Source: Diphasiastrum complanatum
Lineage: Eukaryota > Streptophyta > Lycopodiopsida > Lycopodiales > Lycopodiaceae
DNA: 64,000 nt
Assembly (NCBI GenBank): GCA_029204225.1
Contig: CM055099.1
Coordinates: 55,193,848-55,257,847 of the forward strand
Reading direction: 5' to 3'
The first letter of the stretch is position 1. Every line of letters starts with the position of its first letter. This document shows, in pieces, positions 44,469-56,788 of this stretch. The notes under the pieces were generated by a model. The model made no database searches, was not told where the DNA came from, and worked only from the letters and a program-made list of their open reading frames with translations. The translations under genes were made by a program, and so were the position numbers.

Positions 44469-45640
44469 ATGGCCAATTTACCCGAAGAACTTATGGATGA
44501 ATTTTCACCACCCAATCATCCAAATGATGAGAACAAACCCTATCGCCTTCGATCTCAGGTTCAACAAGACCTTGGACCATTTAAATGGATCCCCGAATTT
44601 TGAGATTTCTTAGTCGATCGTCGCTTTCGTGCTAGTTTCGAGGTCCCAAAATTTTCAGCACTGGCCTGATGACCAACCTATTCACCATGCTCACCATTTT
44701 GTTCGATCCGATAAATGAACACCCCATTTAGAATTACCAAAGTTTGATGATAATATGGACCTTCATCAACTTTTACAAGTCTTTGAGAATGCATGTGAAG
44801 TATATGGAGAATATACTGATAATGTGATGTCCATGGTGGATAAAGCACGAGAGTGGTTTTTCAACATCGATCGTGATGATCGACAAGACTGGTCAGAGTT
44901 GAATGAGTATTTTTTTAAATGCTTCCAACCTTTCCATTTGTATGCCTTAGTAATATAAAAATTAAAAAAGATGAACGAGTACGTGACTATATTGAGCGCA
45001 TTAAGTGTCTCAGAAGTCAAGTCCAGGAACAACTAATTGATAAAATGTTGATCATATGGTTTATCGTTGGTCTTCCTAGACGCATCCGGAAAGAGCTTAA
45101 ACCTAGCGAAGAATATTTTACTCTTTAATCTGCTATGTCCGACGCCATTCGTGAAGAAGATGAAGGTACTGATGATGAGGACCAGAAAGAGAAAAAAGCT
45201 TACCGTGTATTCCCTGATAACCGTCCAAGTGAGCCCCAAGATTCCGACCAGGTTTGGAAATCTCAGTTTGAGTTGATGAATCAACAACATTAACAACAAA
45301 TTTCCAAAGTTAGTTGCCTGGGCAATTGCCATTCGGTAACACTATCAATCGGCCAGAAGACACCTGGTGCCCACAATGTTGTGGTCCACATACTGGTAAT
45401 GAGTGCCCATAACACTGTCCTTATGAACCACAACACTGTATACTGTGTGATACGACTACCCATGCCACATCTAGATGTAGGTACAACCCACGCAACATGC
45501 AATACTCTCGACCTCAACAATATGCCCCACGCGCACACCCACAAGCACCATATAACCCACATTATATGACACTAGTCCAAGTCCAGGAATTATCTAGACA
45601 ACAATTACCTCCACAACAACAACGCATATCGATCTTATAA
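44469..45640 (+). pseudogene. Ty3/gypsy gag with zinc knuckles, decayed
   Basis: Starts at ATG 44469 (MANLPEELMDEFSPP). After a stop and frame change, the capsid part reads LPKFDDNMDLHQLLQVFENAC, REWFFNIDRDDRQDWSELNEYFFKCF (about 44850-44925), DERVRDYIERIKCLRSQV and FIVGLPRRIRKELKP. This matches the Retrotrans_gag pattern. Towards the C-terminus, CPQC-CGPH-TGNEC and CILCDTTTHATSRC (about 45370-45480) are zinc knuckles of the CX2CX4HX4C type, the second complete. Single stops (TAA after LYALVI, TAA after EYFTL) and frame changes interrupt it. Protease and pol are not recognisable downstream, so the element is truncated. Gypsy gag is a good call; the clade is not assigned. Confidence 0.75.
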
Positions 45641-45765
45641 GACTAGCTTAATTTTTTTAATTCTTTGGCAAATTATATTTCATCCAGATTGAATAGACCC
45701 AAGATGGTGGTATGTGATCCATGTGATAGCATGGCTATCCCATTTCTCATAATTTTTCTCGATTT

Positions 45766-46129
45766 GGTGCTGCTCAAGCTTTCTTATGAAAGGTTATTGA
45801 ATATAAAATGCACAATTGATCCTTTGGAGTAGTCCTTGGTTGCAGTTCAAGAATTCATTGTTGATGCTGCACTATCTAAGTAGTTTATCTAGCGAAGTAT
45901 CACACTGAAAATTCTAAGTCAGTAAGCTACTCGAAGGTGGATTGCATGGTGCTGCTCAAGTTTTCTTATGAAAGGTTATTGAATATAAAATGCACAATTG
46001 ATCCTTTGGAGTAGTCCTTGGTTGCAGTTCAAGAATTCATTGTTGATGCTGCACTATCTAAGTAGTTTATCTAGCAAAGTATCACACTGAAAATTCTAAG
46101 TCAGTAAGCTACTCGAAGGTGGATTGCAT
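45766..46129. repeat. 182-bp tandem duplication
   Basis: Copies 45766-45947 and 45948-46129, nearly identical (I see about two differences), each starting GGTGCTGCTCAAG. It lies just downstream of the gypsy gag. Confidence 0.92.
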
Positions 46130-46772
46130 GAGACAGATTGTCTAAACGATTATTCACGCAAACAACTAATGGACTACCTAAAGGATTATCCAAAGGCACC
46201 TATCAACTATCAAAGAACTTCAGTGCCTTATTTATAATTTTAAAGACATTCTCTTGAAGAATACTAAGGTACTATTGGAGCTTATTAAACTCGAATTATC
46301 GCGTATGCTGTTTAGAAAACACAAAGGAAGTTCGAGCTTTATGAAGGTGGGTCATGTGAAGATGACTTTCTCTACAAGTAACTCATCTAGATTTCTAAAG
46401 TTGAACATTGCAGCCAGAATTAAATTGCGCAAACACAGTTCTGATGGCATTTTTTGCCACGTTTGTGAAGGGCGGATGGTTCAACACCTTGAAGCGTTGT
46501 TATCGTGATTATTATAGGTCGTTTGCAAGCTGTTTCTCCCGAACTATCATTCCCTTCTATTCTCAGGCAGCCATTCTTGAACTATCAAACACACAGACCA
46601 GACCGCTACTCTCCAAAGGATCAGAATACTCTAGTATCGAAGGTTATTTCAAGATCTGAATCACTGTCTGTAGCTGCGCCAGCCCAAAAAGCCCATCATC
46701 GTTCTTCTTTCAATACATAGATACTCGCTCACTCTTCTCAGAACCAGGCTAGTATGATAGTAAACTCCTAGG

Positions 46773-46833
<61 letters not shown>

Positions 46834-47630
46834 TTTAGGGTTCTTTGTACACAAGACATTTTTAGTTAATGATAATGTGTATTGAGTGTGTTGCTCTCCT
46901 CTTCTTGTGTGTGGTTTTACTCTTGGTGATGGTATGCTTTTGCTCATCCAATATTTGACAATATATAGCTCTAAATAGCTCTCTTACCATCAACATATGT
47001 ATTTCAATTGACATCCTACATCATATCTGTGGAATGAGATCATGCAAACACTTCTACCTTGGTCTTCTCATTGTCCTTTGATGATAAATGTAACTTCAAT
47101 GAGTTGTTATATATTGTCAACAAGTATACCTTGAACGATGTATTGTTCGTGCAAAGACTACTCACCAATGTCATTAGTTTAAATGTAGAGTCAATAGGGC
47201 CTTTATACCAAGCCTTGTATGGCTCTAGCAAACTTAGTAAAGTCAAGAGGGAGGCATGTTAAGTTTAAAATTCTTCATAAAAAATTAGTAGCTACTGGAA
47301 AATGCTAAACTATAGTCAAAGAGGCTCTAGAACAAAAACTTAGAGATGAAAGTGTTGAAAAGAGGAAATGTATGTCGTATTGCAATAATATCTGTCATTC
47401 TATCATCTTCACAGTAGATGTAGAGGTCCTTAATGCCCAATGTGTTGGATATTAATTCCACTCCAAATCGTGACTAATATTGACATCAATGGTGGCCTTT
47501 ATCTATTTGTTGCTATTTTTTTAAGATATCCCACATGATAGTATCCCAAACTTCATATTCTATTTGGGGACCCGTTATAAAAGATGAAATTAAAGATTTA
47601 CACAAAATTCATCATCGGATTGAATTATTT
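46130..47630. other. Unassigned region with a TC microsatellite
   Basis: No recognisable gene. 46505-46720 has an open plus-strand stretch (TGRLQAVSPELSFPSILRQ-like) of unknown nature. (TC)n lies at 46777-46831. Confidence 0.35.
46777..46831. repeat. (TC)n microsatellite
   Basis: About 27 uninterrupted TC units. Confidence 0.95.
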
Positions 47631-47637
47631 GCATTTG

Positions 47638-47870
47638 TTAAATTTTTTGCATTTGTGAAAATTGTGTGACTATCTTAGATTCAAAGTTTGAAGGTAGAAG
47701 TTGAATTTCTTTCCTATCAGGATAGTCAACATCAAATATTAAAGCTTGTTTGGACATGTTTGAAATTGATACATGGCTAAAAATCCCAATCCAGTAGTAC
47801 CAAATCAAATTTTTATTGATGAGAATATTAATAGAGTATTCAAACAATGATTTGTTAAAGAATAACAATG
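47638..47870 (-). pseudogene. Possible copia pre-integrase fragment
   Basis: Minus strand reads ISNMSKQALIFDVDYPDRKEI, which resembles MSRQSIALDFDYPCEKVEL in the pre-integrase region of the copia element at 55210-55295. Short and isolated. Confidence 0.35.
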
Positions 47871-48079
47871 ACTAAGTTTATATGGATATCATTGATGCCT
47901 CATGGACTCTATATATCTTATCAAGAATCTTATGATTATTTAATTAAAACTCTACTATATGTCCTACATTAGTAATGCCAGTCCTTTTGTTGGTGCTAGA
48001 CGATTGAATTGGACACTTTGTGAGATGTATGAGTTCCCAACCAAACAAAAAAGAACAGTGAATTAGTATAAGAATCAAA

Positions 48080-48600
48080 TTGAACTATCGAATTCAGACA
48101 ATTATGTAGATCATTCGACTGACTGGTAGTACATCTAAGTAGGTGTCTAAGACAACCATGAAGAGAGCAAAAATTTTAGGCATCTGTGACAGTCGTGCAA
48201 TCTTCGAATCGGATATTATACGTCAGACAATGGAGCGAGTATCAAAAATAGAGAGAGAAAGGAATTAAGAGAGCATTCGACAATGCTAAATCATATAAAG
48301 AAAACAAAGAATATGTATATTAAGATATTGTAGTAACAAAGACCAAATCATGAAAAAAGAGAATCATGTGACTGATAATGGTTCACAATAGTTGTGTGCT
48401 AAGTGCTGTGATCCTACTATGCTTGTTACAGATAAAACAATATCTCTATTTTCTTGAATTACGCTCACTCTCTCATGAAATTTCTAATTTTGAGGAATTG
48501 AATAATATGATACAATTGAGTTCTCACTTGAACTCTAATTCATGCATCTCTTTCTCATTCTGATTTATTCTGTATATATACAAATTACAGAGATCGTGGA
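48080..48600 (-). repeat. Diverged LTR relic related to 59609-60779
   Basis: Shares, in order, ACAACCATGAAGAGAG, AGGCATCTGAGACAG-CATGCAATC and GTGTGATCCTACT-like words with the LTR at 59740-60030. Boundaries are not determined. Confidence 0.45.
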
Positions 48601-48645
48601 TAACCTATTCTTGTGAACATGTGTTAGGCATGATGTAGTGTTTAA

Positions 48646-49295
48646 TGTGAAAATTGTCAACTAGTCTCAACATTTTATTTGGCATTTTTGGAGGCCAAAA
48701 TGAAACCTCAACTTAGAGATAGTTTCATATTTGTCAATAAAACTCTAAATAGTGTTATTATTATTTATGGAAAGTACATAAGTGGATGAGGTCATGCTTG
48801 GACCCATTCTAATTGGATATTTTTGGTACATTGCATCTAGACTAGAAATTCCTGGTTTTTGGTTAAGTACCTAGAAGTTGCCATTTTAGGGCATACTTAG
48901 GAAAAGTAGCTAATGACATATTGGTTGTTATAAATAGTTGTACCTGCATAGAGAACAGATAATTGTTTTCTCTTATGATGTGGAGAATTCATCTTTTTAA
49001 TTCTATGTCCATCTCTTATGGTTTTCTCATGATATCTTGAGTTTCTATGTGTAGAATGTTGATTTTCTTGTTGATCTAGATTTCACTTGTGTGCAGTACT
49101 GTGTTGTACCGCTGCTGTACATATAGGAATAGTACTAAGTCAGCTCCAAGTGGTTATGGTCAGATCTTGATGCATTTCTAAATTCTAGCATGCATAAAGC
49201 TGATTTTTCTATGTTGTAGATGATCTAGATGTGTAATCCAAATTGTCTAAAGATCATTTATAGATCAAATGTGTTTTGATCTCTAATTTTTCACA
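48646..49295 (+). repeat. Solo copia LTR (plus strand)
   Basis: 650 bp beginning TGTGAAAATTGTCAAC and ending CTAATTTTTCACA. The first 16 bases equal the start of the intact copia LTR read on its own strand, and length and end sequence also agree. Flanks are TTTAA and TTTAC, a target duplication with one mismatch. No internal region is attached on either side, so it is a product of LTR-LTR recombination. Confidence 0.8.
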
Positions 49296-49838
49296 TTTAC
49301 AAGATAACAAAAAACAATTTAGTATAAATTGTACAACCTATAGATGTGAAAATGAAGAGTTACTATATACAGTGGCATGTTCGAATGGTGACGTAGTATG
49401 TTTCAGATTTGACAGAGGAAGAGCTCCATTTTGAGTGCTACCATTCAACGTTCAATACTTTCACAGTGCCAATAGTGACGACAAGTCCGATAGTGTCAGC
49501 AATGTCTATAGTGACTAGTTGATAGTGTCAATAGTTCAATGTTGTTGTTTTTGTTTCAAATATCCATGTATTTCTATAGACTGTTCGAATTTCTCTTTTA
49601 TATACCTCATCATAGTCCTTGTTTGCAAGTCTTTATTCCAAAAATGTCTAGTGAGACAAACATGGTTATTGTTGTATATTCTAGGGTGTTGGTTTTGACG
49701 CTTACAATGGGGTAAATACCAATGGAAGCTCATTAGTTTTTTTAAAATAGTTTTCTTTAAGAAAACCTCAAAATTTTGCTTGGAAATGTTCCAAAATGTT
49801 GGAATGCATCAAGACACACCTATGATGAGAAGGATAAG
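49296..49838. other. Unassigned intergenic sequence
   Basis: No gene seen. 49400-49540 has repeated ATAGTG-AC words. Confidence 0.35.
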
Positions 49839-50210
49839 TGTAAAGGAAACCACCTCAAAATCTTGCTTACAAGAAACACACAACGGAACAATAGTGGAGC
49901 AATTCCACCTAACCAATGAAAAGCTAATGATCAATCTTCAATAGCATCACCCCCTAGCCATGGGATAGCATGCTCCCATGCAAGCCTATAATATTTTCAT
50001 ATATGATTATTGATACCCTACACCACGTCGATAGCCATCGTAATCCATGCACTAGCTTCACATGCCACACAAAGTTATTAATTACATTTCAGGCCTAGTC
50101 CAAAATAACGAGACAACTAATAATCTCAAGTATTGGAGTATCGTGTATGCAAGTTTAAGGTTACGTTGGATCCTATACACAAAACATGGATATAACATTT
50201 TTCCTCCCTT
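49839..50210 (-). repeat. Gypsy LTR relic with polypurine tract (8312 family)
   Basis: LTR 49839-50197 begins TGTAAAGGAAACC and ends GGATATAACA. It is followed by the complement of a polypurine tract (50198-50210), the same arrangement as at 8799-8812. Confidence 0.55.
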
Positions 50211-50330
50211 GAACTTGAACCTACATGTGTAGATGAAGTAAGAAAAAAAGAGGAGTGGATCCAAACAATGGATCTTGAGTATCAAGCTCTTATGAAGAAT
50301 GAAACATCTTTTGGTGAATCTTCTTGTGTA
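50211..50330 (+). pseudogene. Copia RT N-terminal fragment
   Basis: Plus strand reads EPTCVDEVRKKEEWIQTMDLE and YQALMKNET, matching EPTCVGEAIQKKEWIQAMDHE in the intact copia polyprotein. About 35 codons, cut at both sides by LTR pieces. Confidence 0.6.
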
Positions 50331-50371
50331 GATGATGCTATGCAAGTCAATGGATGTCTTTATGATTTTCT

Positions 50372-50650
50372 TGTTAGCATCTGTGCTAACACAAAAATAA
50401 AATAAAAAAGAGAGAAATAAAACTCCGTGGCATGTGTTTTGTAAGTCCATGTACGAGTGTTCGTTAATAAACTTCCGCCATGGCATGTGTTTGTAAGCCC
50501 ATGAGTAGAAGCTTAAAAAATAATAAAATAGCTTAAACTTCGATTTAGAACTTAGACTTAGGAAACTTAAGATTAGAAATATTTTATCTCACGTTTTCCT
50601 AAGTTTAGAAACTTTGAAGTTCTAGATCGTAAGTTAGAAGTTCTAGAAAT
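50372..50650 (+). repeat. Partial gypsy LTR (62725 family), plus strand
   Basis: Begins TGTTAGCATCTGTGCTAACA and is the inverted relative of 63260-63539, including the phrases around CATGCCATGGCGGAAG and AGAACTTCAAAGTTTC. Confidence 0.7.
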
Positions 50651-50667
50651 GCTAGACTGGAGTATTG

Positions 50668-51633
50668 TTGGACCAATCTATGGGAATTGCAGATCCTCTA
50701 ACAGCCTCCTCAGCCAAATGATCTCCTTCATTGTTGATGTAGCTGCAACGTATTCAGATTATGTGGAGGACAATGAAATGCATTTCTGCTTTATGCTGCT
50801 CCATGAAATGGGTCCTCTTGCAAGGAAACAAATATAACCTGATGTGGATTTTTTGGTATCCACATCTCTTGCCCAATCGGAATCTGAATAGTTAGTCAGT
50901 GTGAGTGCAACTTTGGTGTTGCCGTTGTAACTCAAGGCATAGTGCTTTGAGGCTTGAATGTACTTCTGAACTCTTTGCAGGGCTTTCCAGTGTTGTAGGC
51001 CTGGATTGGACATGAATTGTGACAATGTGCTTATAGCATATGCACAATTAGGTCATGTGCAGATCATAGAATACATGATAGAACCTATGACTGACTGATA
51101 GGGGTACTTGCACATTTCTTGCTGATCTGTCTTCATTCTAGGGCACATGTCTTTGGATAACTTGCATCTTGGATCCATAGGAGTATCTATGGGTTTGCAA
51201 TCCTCCATGTCGTATCTGCGAAGTACATTGGTTAGGTAAGATTGTTGGCTTATGGTAATCCTTCTGCTCGTGCGATCTTTGTTGATCTCCATACGAAGAA
51301 GGTAATGGACTGGGCCTAGGTCAGTAATCTCAAACTCTAATGAAAGCAGAGATCTGGTTTCCTGTAATAAATGATTTGTATTGCTGATTGGTCTAGGCCC
51401 ATCAATGGTAAGTAGATCCGTAGAGATGAACTCCATTGCTTGAATAGTCGTAGGTCGTTGCCTATCGATGGAGGATGGAGCTGCTATGGCTGTGTCTACT
51501 TGAAATCGTGATACTTGTCTTCAAGAAAGACAACGTCATGACTGACTGAGATCTGGCCTATAATAACATCGTATACACGATGTGCTTTGTGTGATGTTGA
51601 ATAGTTGATGAAAATGGTTTTGCAGCGTACTAG
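50668..51633 (-). pseudogene. Outer copia element, 3' part: RT and RNase H
   Basis: Minus strand. From the right: SFEDKYH-like and ATTAAPSSIDRQRPTTIQ linker (about 51430-51520), RT pieces ITDLGPVHYLLRMEINKDR and RRYDMEDCKPIDTPMD (about 51150-51330), then RNase H: SDSDWARDVDTKKSTSGY (about 50840-50890), ISLSSTESEY-like and KEIIWLRRLLEDLQFP down to about 50668. Stops and frame changes are present, and the segment between linker and RT lacks the central RT motifs, so an internal deletion is likely. It is the downstream half of the element whose gag-integrase part lies at 57346-59399; the two were parted by the copia element at 51634-57345. Its own 3' LTR is missing, cut by a gypsy LTR fragment. 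Confidence 0.75.
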
Positions 51634-52711
51634 TGTTGGAGAGAGAGAGAGGGAGAATAAATGACGAACACGAACGAGAAACGAACTCGAACAAGAAGTG
51701 AACGAGAAGTGAACTGAACAAAAAATGTTCGTGCGCAGTGGAATGAATTATTTGACTCTCTCCGTGAGCATGACTACGCCTATCAGAATGAAAAGAACTC
51801 TAGTGATAGAAATCACAGTCATTCTAAATTACATAGCCAAACATTTAATGGATAAAGCGCTAGATGAATAATTTGTCGCGAATTGCAAGAAAAATTATCT
51901 ATCGTGAATGATTTTCAAAGAGCTGGACTGTGCTCGACTGATAATTAGTCACGAATTATTTGCGAAAGACAAGACTACAAGTTGATCGTCTATTACTAGA
52001 AAGAGCAACTAGAAAGATCAGACAAAATGAAGAACAAGCATAGCAATATTAACACAGATCTAAATGCAGAACAAAGAGCTTGTATCAGATTAAGTATATC
52101 ATGTATACAAGTTAATAATGCGGCAAGCACAATGCAATAGAGGACAAAATTGCGTGCCCTACGAAGCTTATTTTGTCTATAATGAGGAAACCTCTTCACT
52201 TAGTCTCTTCTTATCTCGTTTCTCATCTAACTCTCTCTATCTTGAATACACGAATGGTATCCAATATATATACATAATGTTATAGGTGTGCAGATGTGAA
52301 AGTACAGAGTGGATGTGCTGTCTGTAGGAGATCGTGGGTGGCTGCAATCGTTGTCCAATCTGTTAGCGCAACTACATGGAGTGAGCATAAAAAGCGTGCG
52401 ACGTCAGCCAGTGCTAAAGTGAACGTTGGTGATGATGCAAAAAGTGGGTCGCTCTTATGAATGGACTTAGGATAAGATTTACAGGGTGACTTAGCTTTTA
52501 GGACACCTTCGACATTCTGTAGGATAGTGTCCCCTTTTTGCCTATCACCATAACCTGTGTAAAAACACAGTGTTCGCGATTCTTTCACCTTTTATTCGTC
52601 TCTGCGAATTTGCATGTAAATATGCAGCCTGCGTGACAACGTTAGCAAATATGCAGCAAGAATGGAGGCAGATTAAAAATGGGATTTAGGAGAGTAGGAG
52701 TAAATCCAACA
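51634..52711 (-). repeat. 3' LTR of the inner copia element
   Basis: 1078 bp, the fuller copy. The TATA candidate CCAATATATATACATAATG lies near 52260-52278. Confidence 0.85.
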
Positions 52712-52779
52712 CCCCCCCTTAATTTGGATCCATGAAGACCTTGATCTTTAGACTGAGCAATACACAAAATTTGTTCTGT

Positions 52780-55700
52780 GCATTAATACTGAGTGCTTTC
52801 GTGAAAATGTCTGCAACCATGTCCTACGTTCTGTAGTACGTTAAGCTTACCTCCCTGTCGAGAACCTTGCCCCTGATGTAGTGATATCTGATCTCAATGT
52901 GCTTACTCCTAGAATGAAATCTAGGGTTGGCCGATAAGACAATAGCACTTTGGTTATCACAAAACAAAATTGTAGGGTTGTACTGATATAGATTGATGTC
53001 TGACAGCAAATTTCTCAACGAAAATGGTTCCTTAGTAGATTGAGAAGCAACAACGTATTCTGCTTCAGTAGAAGAAAGTGCGATAGAGGTTTGCTTATGA
53101 CTGTTCCATGAAATAGGACCGTCGTTGAAGAAGAATGTAAATCCAGATGTGGACTTACGATTGACTGCATCTCCTCTTCAGCTTGCATTAGAATAACCAC
53201 TGAGCTAATGAAGATTGTCGTTGCTGACATCTCCATAGTAGATGCACTGGTCCATGGTAGCTCAAATATATCTCATGACTCAAATAAGAGCTTTCCAATG
53301 GGTAATGCTAGGATTAGCCATATATTGGCTGAGTGAGCTTACAACAAAAGAGATATCTGGTCTTGTACAGACCATTTCATACATGAGAGATCCAAATATC
53401 GATCGATACAGATATTCTTTCATTTTCTCCTCTTCTTGCTTGGTTTGGGGACATTGGTCCTTCGACAAATGCAGGCCTCGATCCATTGGTGAGTGAGCTA
53501 ATTTACAATTCATCAAATTGTATCTATTAAGAACATTGTGAAAATACCTTTGTTGAGTGATGTAAATCATTCGATGTGCTCTGTCTTTGTGGATTTGGAT
53601 TCCAAGACAGAAGTGAGCTTTGCCCAGATCAGTCATGTCGAATTCTAATAACAACATCTGTTTTGCATCCTCGACCATTTTGGTATTGTTGCTGAAGGGC
53701 AACGTGTCATCAACGTACAAGGTGATGATAATGAAGGATTGTTGCACTGACCTTGAATAAATGTTGCAATCAACAGTGCTTGGTTTGAATCCTTGTTTAA
53801 TAAGGAATGTGTTGATCCTCTGAAACCAAGCTCTGGCAAACTGTTTCAAGCCGTACAGTGCTTTGTGGAGTTTACAGACATGATTCTTCATGCCTTCCAG
53901 AACATATCCTTTGGGCTGGATCATGTAGATATCTTCTTGTATGACTCCGTTCAAATAGGTTGTTTGTACATCAAGTTGATGTACTTCGAGGTCGGCAGCT
54001 GCAACATAAGACAAGAGCATTTGGATCGATGAATGTTTGACGACTGGACTAAGAGTCTCACTATAGTGGACATTCGGGATCTGGGTGAATCCTTGTGCTA
54101 CTAGTCTAGCCTTCCTTTGATAAATTGCTCCGTTGGCATTATATTTGATTTGAAAGATCCACTTGCAATCAATAATATTGCAGCCAATAGGAGCTTTGAC
54201 TAATGACCATGTCTGATTCTGGATCAAAGAGGAATACTCTCTGTCCATGGCTTCTCTCCAGAGATTAGAGTCTGGTTGGCTGAGTGCCTCTTCGACTGTC
54301 GTCGGTTCTTGCATTAAGAGACATGCAGACTTAGGAGTATACCTTGTGGGCTATGTGCGCCTGTCTCAAAGTGGGCTGACAATAGACACGCCTGAGCCAG
54401 AAGCTCGGACTGTCGTGTCAATGGCAGGAGATGTAGTTTCTTCTTGAGCAATATCCTTGTCTTTGAGGTCGACGAATTGATCCTCGATAAAGACTGTATC
54501 TTGGCTATACAAAATTTGCTGGGTATCAAGATCGTACAACTTGTAAGTGTTATCAGACGAAGTATATCCGATCAGGATGGCCTTGAGACCTTGGAAGTCC
54601 AATTTCTTCCTTTTGTCTTTTGGGATCTGCGCATAGGCAATGCACCCGAACACTCTTAGATTCTTCAAAGAAGGCTTAGAGCCTGTCCACACCTCGTGGG
54701 GTGTCTTGTCTGAGAGGGCCTTGGTCGAACATCTGTTCTGGAGGTAAGCTGCAGTGGAGATAGCTTCAGTCCACAATCTCTTAGGCAACAATGCATGCGA
54801 TAGCATACACTTAGCAGATTCGACCAAAGTACGGTTCTTCCTCTCAGCTAAGCCATTAGACTAAGGACTATAAGGAATGATGAATTTTTGTTCACCTTGG
54901 CTTTGACAGTACTCCTTAAACTCGACAGAGATGTATTCTCCACCGTTCTTTGATCTTAGGGCCTTGATCGTCCTTCCAGTCTCCTTTTCTGCATGCTCCT
55001 TGAAGATTCTGAAGCAGTTGAAAGCTTTGAGTTTCTTCTTTATGAAATACACCATCTACCTTCTGGAGAATTCGTCAATAAAGGTTATAAAATACTTGGC
55101 ATTCTTCAGCGAAGGATTTTTCATTGGGCCACAAATATCTGAATGTACAACATCTAGCAATCTTCTAGCAATATGCTGATGGCTTGACTTAAATGGTTTC
55201 CTAGTCTGTTTACCAACTAGAGAGTCTTGATAGATAGGTAACTCAACTTTTTCACAAGGATAATCGAAATCAAGAGCAATAGATTGTCTAGACATTCATT
55301 GTACAACAACATGATTTAAATGACCAAGTCTATAATGCCAAAGTAAATCTTTATTTGTATGAATTGAAGTACTGAGAGCCTGACTAGAGGCATAAAAGAA
55401 ATGACTTAATTTATATAGGTATCCATGCCTCTTTCTAAGTGCTAGGATCTTGCCAGTCCTATCAACTACTTTACACTGATCACATTCGAACTCTACTCTA
55501 TGTCCTAAATCTGTGATTTTGCTTACAAAGAGCAGATTTGTAGATAAATTTGGTACATACAGGACTTTAGAGAGTAGCCTAGATTGATCGTTTGCAAAGC
55601 TTAATCTTATAGTGCCTTCACCTTTGATAGCTTGTGTGCTATTGTCACCAAGGTGAACAAACTTCTGGGTACTGTAAGGTGTATAGGACTCAAAACAAAC

Positions 55701-56639
55701 AATTAGGCTAGTCATGTGCTGAGTGGCTCCAGAATCCAGGAACCAAGAACTGTCCCTAGATGCTTCTTGATGGTTCGTCATGAAAACATCATGATCTGCT
55801 TCTTGAATAGGCTGTGGAGCTTCTGCAGCTGCATTTGTCACTTGATTCGACTGTCCCTTGCTATTGTTCTTCACTTGAAGTATTTGGCAGTCTTGAATTT
55901 TGTGGTTGTTTCATTTGCAGTATCTGCAGAACAGCTTCTTCTTTGTCTGCGGATTCGACTTCCTTGTGTTGAGCTGCTTTTTGGTCTGGCTTTGATTGCT
56001 TCGGGCCTTTCTTCTTCTTCTGTTTGTGCTCTTGTTGGTGTACAAGGCATGAGAATCAGTTGAGGAACTCGAGGCTTCGTTCCTTCGCGTGTCTTCCTGC
56101 AACAACATAGTAATGACTCTTGAAAGAGTCAATTTTGGATGAGTCATGATGATCATCACCCAGTTGTCGTAAGAACTAGGCAAGCTTGTAAGCAGTTGCA
56201 TCACTGCATCTTGATCATCTATGACAGATCCAACAACGACCATTTGTCTTAGTAGGTTCTTGAACTGAGTAATGTGATTCAGTAGAGAATCACCATTCAT
56301 CATCTTGAGGGAGTAGAATTTCTTCCTGAGATGTAGCTTAGAAGCTATATCTCGCACTTCGCATAGTATGCTCAAGATGTCCTAGACTTCTTTTGATGTC
56401 TGAGCCTCGGATACATGGCCGATCTGGGTATCCATAATGATCAACGCGAAAGCTTTTCCATCCTTCAGCTTCCATCTGGCGATTTCCACGTCATCCACTT
56501 CGGGTTTCCCTTCTGCACCTGTAACAACGTCGAACAATTCTTTTGCCATTAGTACAGTTTTCATTTTAAATTTCCACAGATGGTAATTGGCTCCATCAAG
56601 CTTGTCCATGATAGGACTGGCTTTCTCTTGGGAATCCAT
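52780..56639 (-). pseudogene. Inner copia Gag-Pol, one frame with 12 premature stops
   Basis: From ATG 56639 (MDSQEKASPIMDKLDGANYH) the whole polyprotein stays in one frame to ADIFTKAL near 52790. Stops lie at 56382, 55911, 55296, 55056, 54861, 54366, 54351, 53280, 53262, 53205, 53178 and 52824 (lowest base of each). Domains in order: Gag with QFKNLLRQMV and LLTSLPSSYDNW; knuckle CRYCK-NNHKIQDC; protease DSGATQHMT; pre-integrase LLWHYRLGHLNH; integrase HSDICGPM, a second catalytic site reading RSKNGGEY (Asp replaced by Lys), and GLAERKNRT; RT with CKWIFQIKYNANGA, LDVQTTYLNG and YVDDTLPF; RNase H with KSTSGF, ALSSTEAEY and ADIFTKAL. Most stops are explained by CAG-to-TAG, CGA-to-TGA or TGG-to-TAG/TGA changes. 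No frameshift is needed, so decay was by point mutation. Confidence 0.88.
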
Positions 56640-56776
56640 GTGGAAGAATTAGTCTAAGTGATAGGAGAAACTATCAGACTTAAGTATGAAAATTTGATAT
56701 TTATAGAACAAGAAAACAAATACTCTATCGGCTAGTAGAGTATTGTACTATGGAAGCTTATCAAGATATGAAAATG

Positions 56777-56788
56777 GCTCTGATACCA
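56777..56788 (-). other. tRNA-Met(i) primer-binding site of the inner copia element
   Basis: Minus strand TGGTATCAGAGC directly joined to the LTR. Confidence 0.95.
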
